The position numbers and the translations under genes are program-made. A stretch of DNA of 64,000 nucleotides from Sphingomonas hankyongi (GTDB taxonomy: Bacteria > Pseudomonadota > Alphaproteobacteria > Sphingomonadales > Sphingomonadaceae): contig NZ_JAMGBE010000003.1 of assembly GCF_023516575.1 (NCBI RefSeq), positions 434,001 through 498,000 of the forward strand, read 5' to 3'. Below the pieces are notes generated by a model. That model saw nothing but the letters and a program-made list of their open reading frames with translations, was not told the origin of the DNA and made no database searches. Below, in pieces: positions 52,343 to 62,627 of the stretch (its first letter is position 1; the number at the start of each line of letters is the position of its first letter).

Positions 52343-54412
52343 TTACCAGATTCGCACGCGATCCGCAGGGGCGAGGTACAGCTTTTGCCCCGCCTGCACG
52401 CCAAATGCGTTGTACCACGGGTCCATATTACGGACGATGCTCGCGCGCTGCTCCGAGGGCGAGTGCGGGTCGGTCAGGAGCCGCTGCCGGAGGTTCGGCT
52501 CACGATAGTTACGGCGCCACACCTGCGCCCATCCGTAGTAGAAACGCTGATCGCCCGTCGTCCCGTCGATCACCGGTGGTTCCTTTCCACCGAGCGAAGC
52601 GATGTATGCATCATGGGCAACGGTCAGGCCGGCGAGATCGGCGACGTTCTCACCCATGGTCAGCTTGCCGTTCACATGAAGGCCCGGAAGCGGCTCATAG
52701 GCATTATACTGCTGCTCGAGCTTGTCGAGGCGCGCGGTGAACGCCTTCGTATCGCCCGGCGTCCACCAGTCGATCAGTTGGCCCTTCGAGTCATATTTGG
52801 CGCCCTGGTCGTCGAAGTGGTGGCTGAGCTCGTGGCCGATCACCGCACCGATGCCGCCGTAATTCACGGCCGGGTCGGCGTTCGGATCGAAGAATGGCGG
52901 CTGAAGGATCGCAGCCGGGAAGACGATCTCGACCATCCCGAAATTGGCGTAGGCGTTGATTTCCATGGGGGTCATTCCCCACTCCCAGCGCCGGATCGCG
53001 CCGCCAAGCTTGCCGATCTGGTATTCGTGCTCGAAGCGCGCCGACCGCATCGCATTGCCGAGCACGTCGTTGCGGTCGACCTGCAGACCGCTCATGTCGC
53101 GCCATTGCGAGGGATATCCGATCTTCGGCGTGAAGGCGGCGAGCTTCGCGTGCGCCTTCACCTTCGTCTCCGGCGCCATCCACTCGAGCTGGTCGATACG
53201 ACGGTCCATCGCCGCGATGACGTTGCGAACGAGCTCATCTGCTGCGGCCTTGGTCTCGGGCGGGAAGTATTTCGCGACGTAAAGCCTACTGACGTCATCC
53301 CCGAGTGTGTTCGTGGTGAAAGTGACAGCCCTCTTCCAACGGTCCTCCTGCTGAGGCGTGCCTGAGAGAGCCGTCCCGAAGAAGGAAAAGCTTTCATTGT
53401 CGAAAGACTGCGGCAGGTAATCGGAATAAGTATCCAGCGACCTTACGAGCAGCTGATCCTTGAGAACCTGGACCGGCGTCTTGCCGATGAGAGCCGCGAT
53501 GCCCTTGAAGGCGCTTGGCTGCGCGACGATGACATTGTTCTCGTTGATGCCGGCGCCCTTCAGGAACGCGCCGAAATCATAGCCCCGCGCCATCTTGTCG
53601 AGCTGCGCGACCGTCATCTTGTTGTAGGTCTTGTTCGCGTCGCGACTATCGGTCTTTGTCCAGTGAACGCGCGCGATCCCGGTCTCGAAATAGAGAATAG
53701 CCTTGGCCCGCGCCGCCGCGTTCTTCTCCCCAGCCAGATTCAGCATGTTCGTCAAATGCTGAAGATACTTGGCGCGCGTCTCCGCGAGCTTGGCGTCCTT
53801 CGAGAGATAATAATCGCGGTCCGGCATTCCGATTCCGGCCTGGAACATCGTCGGAGAATAATTGTCGGGCGCCTTGTCGTCCTGCCCGATGAAGACGCCA
53901 ACCGGCCCGCTGATTCCGAGCCGATCCGCTTCCGCATAAAGGCTCGCCAAGTCATTCTTCGACTGAAGCCCGCGAACCTGGTTGAGCCAGGGCTCGAACG
54001 GCGCAAGCCCCTTCGCATCGATCGCCGCCTGGTCCATGAAGCTGGCATAGGCGGCGCCGATCTTGCTGTTGGGATCCTTCGATTGCTCCTCGATCAGCCC
54101 GCGAGTGCGCTCGCGCGACAGGTCATCGAGGATATTGAACGAACCGTAGTTGGACTTGTCGGCCGGGATCGGCGTGCTCTTCGCCCAAGTGCCGTTTGCG
54201 AACTGATAGAAATTGTCCCCGGGCGCAAAGCTGCGATCCATGCCGCCGGTGTCGAACCCGTAAGTTCCATATTGCGGCTTCGGGCTCTCGGGCACCGGAG
54301 CCACGGGTGGAACGGTTTCGGCCTGAACAGGCGGCGGCGGAACCTCCGCGGGCGCCGTAGCGCAGCCGGCAAGAGCCGTCGTTGCAGCCAAAACAACAAT
54401 CAATTTAGTCAT
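52343..54412 (-). CDS. M13-family metallopeptidase lipoprotein
   Basis: This 689-residue neprilysin-type enzyme has a lipoprotein signal with lipobox LAGC (Cys about 17) and the zinc site GHELSHHF (about 524-531). The third ligand lies in ENVADLAG (about 588), and a C-terminal Trp closes the family fold. It degrades short peptides in the periplasm or at the outer membrane. It is 13 bases upstream of cckA on the same strand. Confidence 0.93.
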   Translation of the reverse strand: MTKLIVVLAATTALAGCATAPAEVPPPPVQAETVPPVAPVPESPKPQYGTYGFDTGGMDRSFAPGDNFYQFANGTWAKSTPIPADKSNYGSFNILDDLSRERTRGLIEEQSKDPNSKIGAAYASFMDQAAIDAKGLAPFEPWLNQVRGLQSKNDLASLYAEADRLGISGPVGVFIGQDDKAPDNYSPTMFQAGIGMPDRDYYLSKDAKLAETRAKYLQHLTNMLNLAGEKNAAARAKAILYFETGIARVHWTKTDSRDANKTYNKMTVAQLDKMARGYDFGAFLKGAGINENNVIVAQPSAFKGIAALIGKTPVQVLKDQLLVRSLDTYSDYLPQSFDNESFSFFGTALSGTPQQEDRWKRAVTFTTNTLGDDVSRLYVAKYFPPETKAAADELVRNVIAAMDRRIDQLEWMAPETKVKAHAKLAAFTPKIGYPSQWRDMSGLQVDRNDVLGNAMRSARFEHEYQIGKLGGAIRRWEWGMTPMEINAYANFGMVEIVFPAAILQPPFFDPNADPAVNYGGIGAVIGHELSHHFDDQGAKYDSKGQLIDWWTPGDTKAFTARLDKLEQQYNAYEPLPGLHVNGKLTMGENVADLAGLTVAHDAYIASLGGKEPPVIDGTTGDQRFYYGWAQVWRRNYREPNLRQRLLTDPHSPSEQRASIVRNMDPWYNAFGVQAGQKLYLAPADRVRIW

Positions 54413-54509
54413 TTAGTCACCCTCCACGAATCTCTTCCATGCGACAGCACCGGAGCGCAATCGGTTGCCAGAAGCAACCGACAAGGCGCCGTGAGAAGCC
54501 GACGAACGG

Positions 54510-54992
54510 TCATGCGCTGCGCCTCAGCAACCGCTGCTGCTCGCGCTTCCAATCCCGTTCCTTCACGGTCTCGCGCTTGTCATGCACTTTTTTGCCGCGA
54601 GCGAGCGCGAGTTCGACCTTTGCGCGGCCGCGGCTGTTGAAATAGATCGACAGCGGAACCAGCGTGAGCCCCTGTCGGGTCACAGCCCCGTTGAGCCTGC
54701 CGATCTCCCGGGCTTTGAGGAGGAGCTTTCGCGGGCGGCGCGGCTCATGATTCAATCGGTTGCCGTGGCTATACTCAGGGATATGGCTGTTGATCAGCCA
54801 GATTTCGTCGCCTTCGACGGCAGCGTAGCTCTCCGCAATCGACCCTTCGCCATGGCGAAGCGACTTCACTTCCGTGCCTGAAAGCTGGATGCCCGCCTCA
54901 AACCGGTCCTCGATGAAATAGTCGAAGCGTGCGCGCCGGTTCTCGGCCACGACCTTTGCTTTATCGAAGGGAGCTGGGAGCGGTTTCGTCAT
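54510..54992 (-). CDS. smpB: SsrA-binding protein SmpB
   Basis: SmpB binds tmRNA for ribosome rescue. The 160-residue product has the OB-barrel segments [19 protein letters not shown] and [19 protein letters not shown], and a basic C-terminal tail that enters the decoding site. It follows dapA by 6 bases and converges on nothing before the M13 peptidase. The ssrA gene itself is not in the window. Confidence 0.96.
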   Translation of the reverse strand: MTKPLPAPFDKAKVVAENRRARFDYFIEDRFEAGIQLSGTEVKSLRHGEGSIAESYAAVEGDEIWLINSHIPEYSHGNRLNHEPRRPRKLLLKAREIGRLNGAVTRQGLTLVPLSIYFNSRGRAKVELALARGKKVHDKRETVKERDWKREQQRLLRRSA

Positions 54993-54998
54993 CGCGGT

Positions 54999-55874
54999 TT
55001 ATGCCAGGCCGGCATGCTCCAGCGCGGCGTCGACGGCGCTGCGCGACGCTTCCGACGGTCCAACGAGCGGCAGGCGCACGTCAGTGGGGAATCCTGGCCG
55101 AACCCGCGACAGCGCATATTTCACCGGGCCTGGAGATGCGTCGGTGAACAAGGCGGTGTGCAGAGGATAGAGCTTGTCCTGAAGATTGAGCGCCTCGTCC
55201 CAGCGACCCTCCCTCATAGCTGCCTGGAATTGGGAGCAGAGCTTGGGTGCGACGTTGGCAGTCACGGAGATGCAGCCGACACCGCCCATTGCATTGAAGG
55301 CAAGTGCAGTCTCGTCGTTGCCGCTAAGCTGAACGAAACCCTGTCCGCAAGCGAGGCGCTGCGCAGTAACCCTGCCGAGATTGCCGGTAGCGTCCTTCAC
55401 TCCGACGATATTCGGCAGCTTCGCGATCTCTGCGAGTGTCTCGACCGAAATATCGACCACGGCCCGCCCGGGAATATTGTAGACGATGATCGGCAGCGCC
55501 GATGCCTGCGACAACGCCTTGAACGCCGCGATCATACCGGCCTGGCTCGGCCGATTGTAATATCCCATCACGATCAGCGCCGCGTCTGCACCGACCTCCT
55601 TGGCCGCATGAAGATATTCGATCGCGTGGTCGACATTGTTGCTACCGCAACCGGCGATCACCGGCGCACGCCCTCCCGAAACCTCAACCGTCAGCTCAAT
55701 GACCCGGCGCTGCTCGGCCGCGCTCATCGTCGCGCTTTCTCCAGTGGTTCCACAGGGCACCAGCGCATTGCTGCCATCGGAGATTTGCCATTCGACGAGC
55801 TCGCGAAATGTGTCCTCCGCGACACGGCCGCCTGAAAATGGCGTCACCAGCGCCGGAATCGAGCCGGAAAACAT
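54999..55874 (-). CDS. dapA: 4-hydroxy-tetrahydrodipicolinate synthase
   Basis: This 291-residue TIM-barrel aldolase of lysine and diaminopimelate synthesis condenses pyruvate with aspartate semialdehyde. SIPALVTPFSGG begins the protein, GTTGES (about 44-49) binds the substrate carboxylate, and the Schiff-base Lys is in VGVKDATGN (about 161). AGGAG lies 8 bases before the ATG at 55874. An upstream extension of 18 codons was rejected. Confidence 0.96.
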   Translation of the reverse strand: MFSGSIPALVTPFSGGRVAEDTFRELVEWQISDGSNALVPCGTTGESATMSAAEQRRVIELTVEVSGGRAPVIAGCGSNNVDHAIEYLHAAKEVGADAALIVMGYYNRPSQAGMIAAFKALSQASALPIIVYNIPGRAVVDISVETLAEIAKLPNIVGVKDATGNLGRVTAQRLACGQGFVQLSGNDETALAFNAMGGVGCISVTANVAPKLCSQFQAAMREGRWDEALNLQDKLYPLHTALFTDASPGPVKYALSRVRPGFPTDVRLPLVGPSEASRSAVDAALEHAGLA

Positions 55875-55954
55875 GAACTTATCTCCTCGATGAGGCGTTT
55901 TTCTGTGGACAACCCAGGCTGCGTTCATTGCCTGATAAGGAGCGGGGGCGGACG

Positions 55955-57925
55955 ATGTCCAGCATGTGGCGCGTTGCTGTGATACCTCCGCTTCTCCTGG
56001 CGATCTCCGCGTCTAGCTCGGCGCAATATTCGGCGGCGCCGCCAAGCCCCGCCCCAGCCCAGGTTTATGCCGCTCCAGCAATCGCGAATTCGCTGAGCGA
56101 GTGGCGCAACTTGCGGCAGAGCAGCGGCTATCGATTCTCAGACTATGCGCATTTCCTGATCTTCAACCCCGATTGGCCTGAAGAGACCAAGCTGCGCCGC
56201 TGGGCGGAGCGCGCGATGCAGCCCGGAGAGAATGGCCCCACGGTCATCGCCTTTTTCGCCAATGATAAACCGGCGGCCGGCAATGGATGGGCGCGGCTCG
56301 CGGACGCCTATGCGGCGAGCGCCCGCATGACCGAGGCGCTACAGGCGGCACGGGAAGCCTGGGCATCCGACGACCTCAGCGCGACCGACGAACAGGCGAT
56401 CTGGTCGCGGTACGGAAGCAGTTTCACGTACGCTGACCACGATCGCCGAACAGATGCCTTGCTGTTCGCCAAGGACGCACAGGACGCGGCGCGTTTTGTG
56501 CCGATGACTAGCCCGGGACGGCGCGCTGCCTTCGCTGCACGCGTGGCGATGCTCTCGGGTGCGGCCAACGCAGACGCGCTTTATTCAACGGTGATCGGGA
56601 CGGTGACCAACGACGCGGGCCTGATGATGGACCGTGCGCGGTATCTGCGCGGCAAGGGCTATACTGGGGCTGCTCGGGACTTGGCTGCACGATCCCACAA
56701 TTTCACCTACAGGCCGTCAGACCCCGAGCGCTTCTACGACATGCTTCTTGTTCTCGCGAACGAAGCTGCGCAGGCGAGGCAATGGCAGGCGGCGTACAAT
56801 ATCGCTCGTCAGCTCGACGACGTGCTGCCGGTTGGTGCCCTTGTTCCGGATCAATCGCTGGGCGTCCGCGACAATTACACCAGCCTGGCCTGGCTTGCCG
56901 GATCCGTCGCACTCGACCGTACGGGTAATTATCCCGGCGCCATCGCGATGTTCGACCGCTATGCGCGCGCCGGCCGCTCCCTCCAGGTGCAGACCAAGGG
57001 CTATTATTGGTCGGGTCGCGCAGCGCTCGCCGCGCACCGCATCCAGGACGCCAACGGCTATTTTCAGCGAGCCGCGTCCTATCCTGAGCTTTTCTACGGC
57101 CAGCTCGCGCTCGAGCGGCTCGGTCGATCGGTCACTCCGCCGCAGCAAGCGGTGGCGAGCTATACATCGACGCCGGCGCAGCGCGCGGCTTTCTACAACG
57201 GGCGGCTCGTCCAAGCGACGCGCATGATCGCGCAACGGGGCAATGCGACGGAGCGGGCGCAATTCGTCAGAGCGCTGTCGGAGTCTCTGGATAACGACGC
57301 CGAACGTGCCCTCGCTGTGGAGCTTGGACAGCAGATTTCGCGACCTGATCTCGCCGTCTGGGTTGCGCGCTCGGCAAGGATCAAGGGGTCGATGTTCTAC
57401 GTCCGTCAGGCGTTCCCAAGCCTGCCCGCGCAGGTGTCGGGCGATCTGTGGTCGCTCGCTCACGGGATTTCGCGCCAGGAAAGCTCCTTCGATCCATACG
57501 CAATCAGTCACGCCGGCGCGCGCGGCATGATGCAGCTGATGCCAGGAACCGCCCGCGAACAAGCCGGGAAGATGGGCGTCGGCTACGACGGGACGCGGCT
57601 TTATACGGACGCCAATTACAACGTGATGCTCGGCTCGGCCTACTTCCGCCGCATGCTGAACATGTGGGACGGAAACGTTCCCCTTGCGGTCGCCAGCTAC
57701 AATGCGGGCTACGGCAATGTCCGCAAATGGGTGAACGCTTATGGCGATCCGCGCGGCGGCGTCGACGTCCTCAAGTGGATAGAGGCGATCCCCTACGTCG
57801 AGACCAAGGCGTATGTGCAGCGGGTCATCGAGAACAGCGTGGTCTACGATTCGCTGCGCTCCACCTCGCAGCAGCAGCAAGCTTTCCACGTATCTCGCTA
57901 TCTGGGGAAGAGCCGACCAGGCTGA
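55955..57925 (+). CDS. Soluble lytic murein transglycosylase (Slt type)
   Basis: This 656-residue exported enzyme has a signal peptide (residues 1-24). A long superhelical domain (about 40-480) is followed by a C-terminal SLT catalytic domain with the active Glu in SRQESSFDPYAISHAGARGM and then MQLMPGTA. It cleaves glycan strands to 1,6-anhydro muropeptides. Together with mtgA and the L,D-transpeptidase it remodels peptidoglycan. A second ATG three codons later is possible. Confidence 0.93.
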   Translation: MSSMWRVAVIPPLLLAISASSSAQYSAAPPSPAPAQVYAAPAIANSLSEWRNLRQSSGYRFSDYAHFLIFNPDWPEETKLRRWAERAMQPGENGPTVIAFFANDKPAAGNGWARLADAYAASARMTEALQAAREAWASDDLSATDEQAIWSRYGSSFTYADHDRRTDALLFAKDAQDAARFVPMTSPGRRAAFAARVAMLSGAANADALYSTVIGTVTNDAGLMMDRARYLRGKGYTGAARDLAARSHNFTYRPSDPERFYDMLLVLANEAAQARQWQAAYNIARQLDDVLPVGALVPDQSLGVRDNYTSLAWLAGSVALDRTGNYPGAIAMFDRYARAGRSLQVQTKGYYWSGRAALAAHRIQDANGYFQRAASYPELFYGQLALERLGRSVTPPQQAVASYTSTPAQRAAFYNGRLVQATRMIAQRGNATERAQFVRALSESLDNDAERALAVELGQQISRPDLAVWVARSARIKGSMFYVRQAFPSLPAQVSGDLWSLAHGISRQESSFDPYAISHAGARGMMQLMPGTAREQAGKMGVGYDGTRLYTDANYNVMLGSAYFRRMLNMWDGNVPLAVASYNAGYGNVRKWVNAYGDPRGGVDVLKWIEAIPYVETKAYVQRVIENSVVYDSLRSTSQQQQAFHVSRYLGKSRPG

Positions 57926-57937
57926 TACTTCCTAACT

Positions 57938-58423
57938 ATGAGCGATTCGCGGCCGCGCTTCATTACTCCGCAGGGCTTCGCGCGCGTCCGCGCCGAATAT
58001 GACGAGCTATTCGGAATCGAGAGGCCGAAGCTCGTTGAGACAATCGCCTGGGCAGCCGCCAACGGCGACCGCTCGGAAAATGGCGATTACATCTACGGGC
58101 GCAAGCGTCTTCGCGAGATCGACAGGAGGCTCGCCTACCTCGGCAAGGTCATGAAGACGGCAAAGGTAGTTGACCCCTCCGCGCAAGAGTCGAGAGATCA
58201 GGTGCGCTTCGGCGCGACCGTCGAGCTGGCCGACGAAGACGACAATCGCCGACAGCTGACGTTGGTAGGCGACGATGAGGCCGACGCCTCGTCTGGGAAG
58301 ATCGGCTGGAGCGCTCCGCTCGCGCGGGCCCTCATCGGGGCGAAAGTCGGTGACGAAAGGATCGTCCGCCTGCCATCCGGTGAAAAGAGCTACGAGGTCT
58401 TGCGGATCGCCTATCCCGCCTAG
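57938..58423 (+). CDS. greB: Transcription elongation factor GreB
   Basis: This 161-residue factor has an N-terminal coiled coil whose tip carries the acidic AANGDRSENGDYIYGR, followed by LREIDRRLAYL. The YIYGRKRL form is GreB-like, not GreA-like. It rescues backtracked RNA polymerase by stimulating transcript cleavage. It follows the transglycosylase by 12 bases and shares a CTAG stop with the convergent PPK2-like gene. Confidence 0.92.
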   Translation: MSDSRPRFITPQGFARVRAEYDELFGIERPKLVETIAWAAANGDRSENGDYIYGRKRLREIDRRLAYLGKVMKTAKVVDPSAQESRDQVRFGATVELADEDDNRRQLTLVGDDEADASSGKIGWSAPLARALIGAKVGDERIVRLPSGEKSYEVLRIAYPA

Positions 58424-59154
58424 GCGGCGCGGCCCGAAGCGTCGATCACATGCGGAGGCTCTGACGGCATCGCCTCGGCCCACGCATCGGCGATCGCGGA
58501 CAAGGCCGCGATCGAGGCCGCCTTTTCATCATTGGCATCGATCATCCGCCAGGGCGACCAGCGCGTGTCGGAATTGGCGCGCAACTCATCGAGGGCGTGA
58601 CCATAGGCCACCTCTCCCACGCTTACTGCCTCATCCCCGCGCCGCATTCGGGCCCATGGGTGCTCGGCGCGTTCATCCAGGCGTGCCTTTTGCTCGTCCG
58701 CTCCGACGTCGAAATAGAGCTTTACGATCAAGGTGCCGTAGTCGCGCTGCTGCGCTTCGAACTCGTTGATCTCATCGAAGGCGCGAGCGATCGACTGCTC
58801 GTCGACGCGACCGAGGATGCGATCCTCCAGGACGCGGCGATACCAGCTCCGGAAGAAGATGGCGGTATTCCCCGCGACGGGAAGCTGGCGCCAGAAGCGG
58901 GCCAGCCAATGTCCTTCGGCGGCTTCGCGACGATCGTAGGTCGTGCAGTGCACTGCGTAGTGACAGGGATCGAACGCCGCAGCGAGCTGCCTGAGCGCAA
59001 ACTTCTTCCCGGCGCCCTGGGGGCCTTCGAACAGGATTATCGCTCTGCGGCCGTGCGCGATCTGGGGCTGCTGAAGCTCGAACAAATGCTCCCGCAGCGC
59101 GGCAAGCGCCGAGACATGGTCGCCGTCTTTGGCAATCGGTGTGCGAACCCCCAC
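58420..59154 (-). CDS. PPK2-like kinase with altered catalytic residues
   Basis: This protein is about 244 residues from a GTG at 59154 (a TTG 12 codons upstream is possible; neither has a clear ribosome site). It follows polyphosphate kinase 2 closely in order: Walker A FEGPQGAGKK (about 42-51), FFRSWYRR (100-107), then EINEFEAQQRDYG and KLYFDVGADEQKAR. Canonical PPK2 has EGxDAAGKGG and FDRSWYNR. Here the Walker Asp is Gln46 and the FDR Asp is Phe101, both normally catalytic, so classic phosphotransfer is doubtful. Confidence 0.75.
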   Translation of the reverse strand: MGVRTPIAKDGDHVSALAALREHLFELQQPQIAHGRRAIILFEGPQGAGKKFALRQLAAAFDPCHYAVHCTTYDRREAAEGHWLARFWRQLPVAGNTAIFFRSWYRRVLEDRILGRVDEQSIARAFDEINEFEAQQRDYGTLIVKLYFDVGADEQKARLDERAEHPWARMRRGDEAVSVGEVAYGHALDELRANSDTRWSPWRMIDANDEKAASIAALSAIADAWAEAMPSEPPHVIDASGRAA

Positions 59155-59251
59155 CCGGCTACATCTAGCCAAGGGGCTGAATCGCGACAATCGCGCTTCG
59201 GAATCGCGTGCCGAAATGGGTCAGATGTGGCGCGTGCGCCACTCAGTGGGC

Positions 59252-61027
59252 TCAACTCGGGTGGACGATCTTGATGTGGAGCTCCTTCAGCTGCTTCGGA
59301 TAGACCTCTGCAGGAGCGTTCATCATCAGGTCCTCGGCCTTCTGGTTCATCGGGAAGAGGATAACCTCCCGGATGTTCGGCTCGTCCGCCAGCAGCATGA
59401 CGATGCGGTCGATGCCCGGCGCGGAGCCGCCGTGCGGCGGAGCGCCGAACTTGAAGGCGTTGATCATGCCCGAGAAGTTCGTGTCGACCTCGTCCCGCGT
59501 GTAGCCGGCGATCTCGAACGCCTTGTACATGATGTCCGGGCGGTGGTTTCGGATGGCGCCCGAACTCAGCTCGACCCCATTGCAGACGATGTCATATTGC
59601 CACGCGAGGATATCGAGCGGGTCTTTCGTCGTCAGCGCTTCCATCTCGCCTTGCGGCATCGAAAAAGGATTGTGGGAGAAGTCGATCTTCTTCTGCTCGT
59701 CGTTATATTCGAACATGGGGAAGTCGACGATCCAGCAGAAGCGGAACGAGCCCTTCTCGATCAGGTCCAGCTGTTCGCCGACACGAGCTCGAGCGGCGCC
59801 TGCTAATTTGGCCGCATCCTCTTCCTTGCCCGCCGCGAAGAAGATGCCGTCATCGGGCCCGAGAGCCATGGCTTCCGCAATGCGGTTCATGCCGTCTTCG
59901 CCGTGGTTCTTGGCGATCGGCCCGCCCCACTCGCCGCCCTTGCGGGTCGCATAGCCCAGACCGGCGAAGCCCTCGCTCCTTGCCCACTCGTTCATGTCGT
60001 CGAAGAACTTGCGGCTCTTCTCGGCGGTGCCGGGTGCAGGAACGGCGCGAACGACGGCGCCCTTCTCAACGAGCCCGGCGAAGAGTCCGAATCCGGATCC
60101 TTTGAAATGGTCCGAGACGTCGGTGATGAGCAGCGGGTTGCGAAGGTCCGGCTTGTCCGAGCCATATTTCAGCAGCGCTTCCTTGTACGGAATACGGGGA
60201 TATTCGCCGGCAGGCGTCACCGAGCGGCCGTCGGCAAACTCCTGAAAGACGCCCGACAGCACTGGCTCGATCGCGTTGAAGACGTCGTCCTGCGTGACGA
60301 AGCTCATCTCGAAATCAAGCTGATAGAATTCGCCGGGGCTGCGGTCTGCCCGGGCGTCCTCGTCGCGGAAGCAAGGCGCTATCTGGAAGTAGCGATCGAA
60401 GCCCGCGACCATGATCAGCTGCTTGAACATCTGCGGCGCCTGCGGAAGCGCATAGAATTTGCCCGGATGCACGCGGCTTGGAACGAGGTAGTCGCGGGCG
60501 CCTTCCGGCGAACTCGCCGTAAGGATCGGCGTCTGGAATTCGGTGAAGCCCTGGTCGATCATGCGCCGCCGGATCGAGCTGATCACCGACGAGCGCAGGA
60601 TAATGTTGCGGTGCACCTGCTCCCGGCGAAGATCCAGGTAGCGATATTTGAGCCTGATTTCCTCGGGATAGTCGGCCTCGCCGGCTACCGGCATCGGCAG
60701 CTCAGCGGCTTCAGACTGGACCGTCACGCTTTTCGCGAAGACCTCGATCTCGCCGGTCGAGAGGTTGGCGTTGGTCGTGCCCTCGGCGCGCGCCTTCACA
60801 TTGCCTTCGATGGTGACGACCGATTCGACGCGAAGGCGATCGAGCACGGGAAGCGCGGGGCTGTCGGTATCAGCCACGACCTGCGTGATTCCGTAATGAT
60901 CCCTCAGATCGATGAACAGCACGCCGCCATGGTCGCGCTTGCGATGGACCCAACCGGACAGGCGGACCGTCTCGCCAACATTGCTTTGGCGCAGTTCGGC
61001 GCAGGTGTGGGTGCGATAGGCGTGCAT
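59252..61027 (-). CDS. aspS: Aspartyl-tRNA synthetase
   Basis: This 591-residue class IIb synthetase has an OB anticodon domain (about 1-110), motif 2 [20 protein letters not shown], the GAD insertion (about 290-420) and motif 3 near [14 protein letters not shown]. Alphaproteobacterial AspRS usually charges both tRNA-Asp and tRNA-Asn when AsnRS is missing; that cannot be judged here. It diverges from rnd. Confidence 0.96.
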   Translation of the reverse strand: MHAYRTHTCAELRQSNVGETVRLSGWVHRKRDHGGVLFIDLRDHYGITQVVADTDSPALPVLDRLRVESVVTIEGNVKARAEGTTNANLSTGEIEVFAKSVTVQSEAAELPMPVAGEADYPEEIRLKYRYLDLRREQVHRNIILRSSVISSIRRRMIDQGFTEFQTPILTASSPEGARDYLVPSRVHPGKFYALPQAPQMFKQLIMVAGFDRYFQIAPCFRDEDARADRSPGEFYQLDFEMSFVTQDDVFNAIEPVLSGVFQEFADGRSVTPAGEYPRIPYKEALLKYGSDKPDLRNPLLITDVSDHFKGSGFGLFAGLVEKGAVVRAVPAPGTAEKSRKFFDDMNEWARSEGFAGLGYATRKGGEWGGPIAKNHGEDGMNRIAEAMALGPDDGIFFAAGKEEDAAKLAGAARARVGEQLDLIEKGSFRFCWIVDFPMFEYNDEQKKIDFSHNPFSMPQGEMEALTTKDPLDILAWQYDIVCNGVELSSGAIRNHRPDIMYKAFEIAGYTRDEVDTNFSGMINAFKFGAPPHGGSAPGIDRIVMLLADEPNIREVILFPMNQKAEDLMMNAPAEVYPKQLKELHIKIVHPS

Positions 61028-61126
61028 GATGAAGCTTGTGCTCTCTGTAATTCGGAAAATGGCTGGAAAAGCGCGCGCCGCGCTTCACTGGCGAGAAGCT
61101 TTTTGTCAACCCGCGAGGGCGGGGCT

Positions 61127-62338
61127 ATGGGCCTTTACAAGAACATGCGTATCCACCCGTTGATTACCAAGTCCGAGGACCTCAAGGCCCTCGTCGACCG
61201 TCTTTCGCAGCACCCGTTCGTCGCCGTGGACACCGAGTTCATGCGCGAGAATACCTACTGGCCCGATCTGTGCCTCATTCAGGTTGCGAGCAGCGATGAA
61301 GCTGCGGCTATCGATCCCAAGGCCGACATCGATCTGAAGCCCCTGCTCGACTTGTTCGTGAAGAATGAGGACGTGCTGAAAGTCTTTCATGCGGGCGGTC
61401 AGGATCTGGAGATCATCCACAACCTGACGGGCAAGGTGCCGCACCCTTTGTTCGACACACAGATCGCGGCAATGGCGCTCGGCCATGGCGAGCAGGTGGG
61501 ATATTCCAACCTGATCGAAAGCCTGCTCGGACATAGCTTAGACAAGGGAGCTCGGTTTACCGACTGGGGCCGCAGACCTCTGGACAAGCGCCAGATCGAC
61601 TATGCGATCGCGGACGTGACCCATCTGGCCACGGTGTTCCCGCGCATGGTCGAAAAGCTGAAGAAGACTGGCCGGGGCGCCTGGCTCGATGAGGAGATGG
61701 AGCGCCTCGCCGATCCTTCGACGTTCGCTTTTCCTCCGGAAGACGCCTGGAAGCGCCTCAAGCTGCCGAGCCGCAATCCGGTCGTGCTGGGCCGGCTCAA
61801 AGTCGTCGCCGCATGGCGGGAGACCGAAGCCCGTTCCAAGAACCTGCCCCGCGGCCGGATAGTCAAGGACGACACGCTTAGTGAAATCGTGCTTCACCCG
61901 CCAAAGTCACAGGACGATCTCAGCCGGATCCGCGGACTTTCCGCCGGATGGAAAACGAACGACATCGGAGCTCGCCTGATGACCGCCATCGAAGGCGCGA
62001 CGCCGCTCGATCAAGGTGAGATGCCCGACCGCGAGCCGCGCCGTCCTGGCCTCACGAAGGACGCCGCGCTTGTCAGCGACCTTTTGAAGCTGCTGCTCAA
62101 GATCCGCGCCAAGGAGAGTGGAGTTGCCGCACGGCTCATCGCGCGCTCCGACGATCTCGAGGCTCTGGCGGCGGGAGTTCGGAAGAACCTCAGCATCCTC
62201 AGTGGCTGGCGCTACGAGCAGTTCGGCAAGGATGCCCTCGACCTCGTTGAAGGCCGGCTGGCCTTCGCCATCGAGAATGGAAAGCTGAAAATGAGCCGGG
62301 TTGTCAGCGAGAAGCGTGAGGAGCGCGTCCATGCGTAA
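61127..62338 (+). CDS. rnd: Ribonuclease D
   Basis: This 403-residue 3'-5' exoribonuclease has DEDD motifs: VAVDTEFMRE (exo I), VFHAGGQDLEIIHNL (exo II) and IDYAIADVTHL (exo III). A C-terminal HRDC domain follows. It trims tRNA precursors. The ATG at 61127 follows AGGGCGGGG; MRIHPL six codons later is an alternative. The frame runs far upstream antisense to aspS, but that part is not coding. Confidence 0.94.
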   Translation: MGLYKNMRIHPLITKSEDLKALVDRLSQHPFVAVDTEFMRENTYWPDLCLIQVASSDEAAAIDPKADIDLKPLLDLFVKNEDVLKVFHAGGQDLEIIHNLTGKVPHPLFDTQIAAMALGHGEQVGYSNLIESLLGHSLDKGARFTDWGRRPLDKRQIDYAIADVTHLATVFPRMVEKLKKTGRGAWLDEEMERLADPSTFAFPPEDAWKRLKLPSRNPVVLGRLKVVAAWRETEARSKNLPRGRIVKDDTLSEIVLHPPKSQDDLSRIRGLSAGWKTNDIGARLMTAIEGATPLDQGEMPDREPRRPGLTKDAALVSDLLKLLLKIRAKESGVAARLIARSDDLEALAAGVRKNLSILSGWRYEQFGKDALDLVEGRLAFAIENGKLKMSRVVSEKREERVHA

Positions 62339-62627
62339 CTGGTTGCTTTTGGCGCCCTTGTTGCTCGCCAGCTGCGCCGCCAGCGAGAATAAGAACCCAG
62401 GACTGGATCAGCTGCCGCCGGGCTCGGCCTGTACGTCGACCGCTCTGGATTCCTTCGTCGGTCAGCCGGCAAGCGCCGATCTCGGTGCGCGAATGTTGGC
62501 GGCATCGCACGCGAGCAAGCTGCGTTGGGTTCCTTTTGGTGCCGTCATCATGATGGACTTCAGCCCAATGCGCCTGACCGTCCGCCTGGATCAGCAAAAC
62601 CGGGTGGCTTCGGCGACCTGCGGCTAA
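62331..62627 (+). CDS. I78-family peptidase inhibitor lipoprotein
   Basis: This 98-residue protein has a lipoprotein signal ending LLASC (Cys about 15). A domain matching peptidase inhibitor I78 has FVGQPASADLGARML, WVPFGAVIMMDFSPMRLTV and a final pair of cysteines. The inhibitor probably protects the periplasm against serine proteases. GAGGAG lies 9 bases before the ATG, which overlaps the rnd stop by 8. It shares stop bases with the convergent hdaA. Confidence 0.85.
   Translation: MRNWLLLAPLLLASCAASENKNPGLDQLPPGSACTSTALDSFVGQPASADLGARMLAASHASKLRWVPFGAVIMMDFSPMRLTVRLDQQNRVASATCG

Noticed and set aside
59903-61126. Upstream extension of the rnd reading frame
   Set aside because: It is antisense to aspS; the RNase D family starts at 61127 or shortly after.
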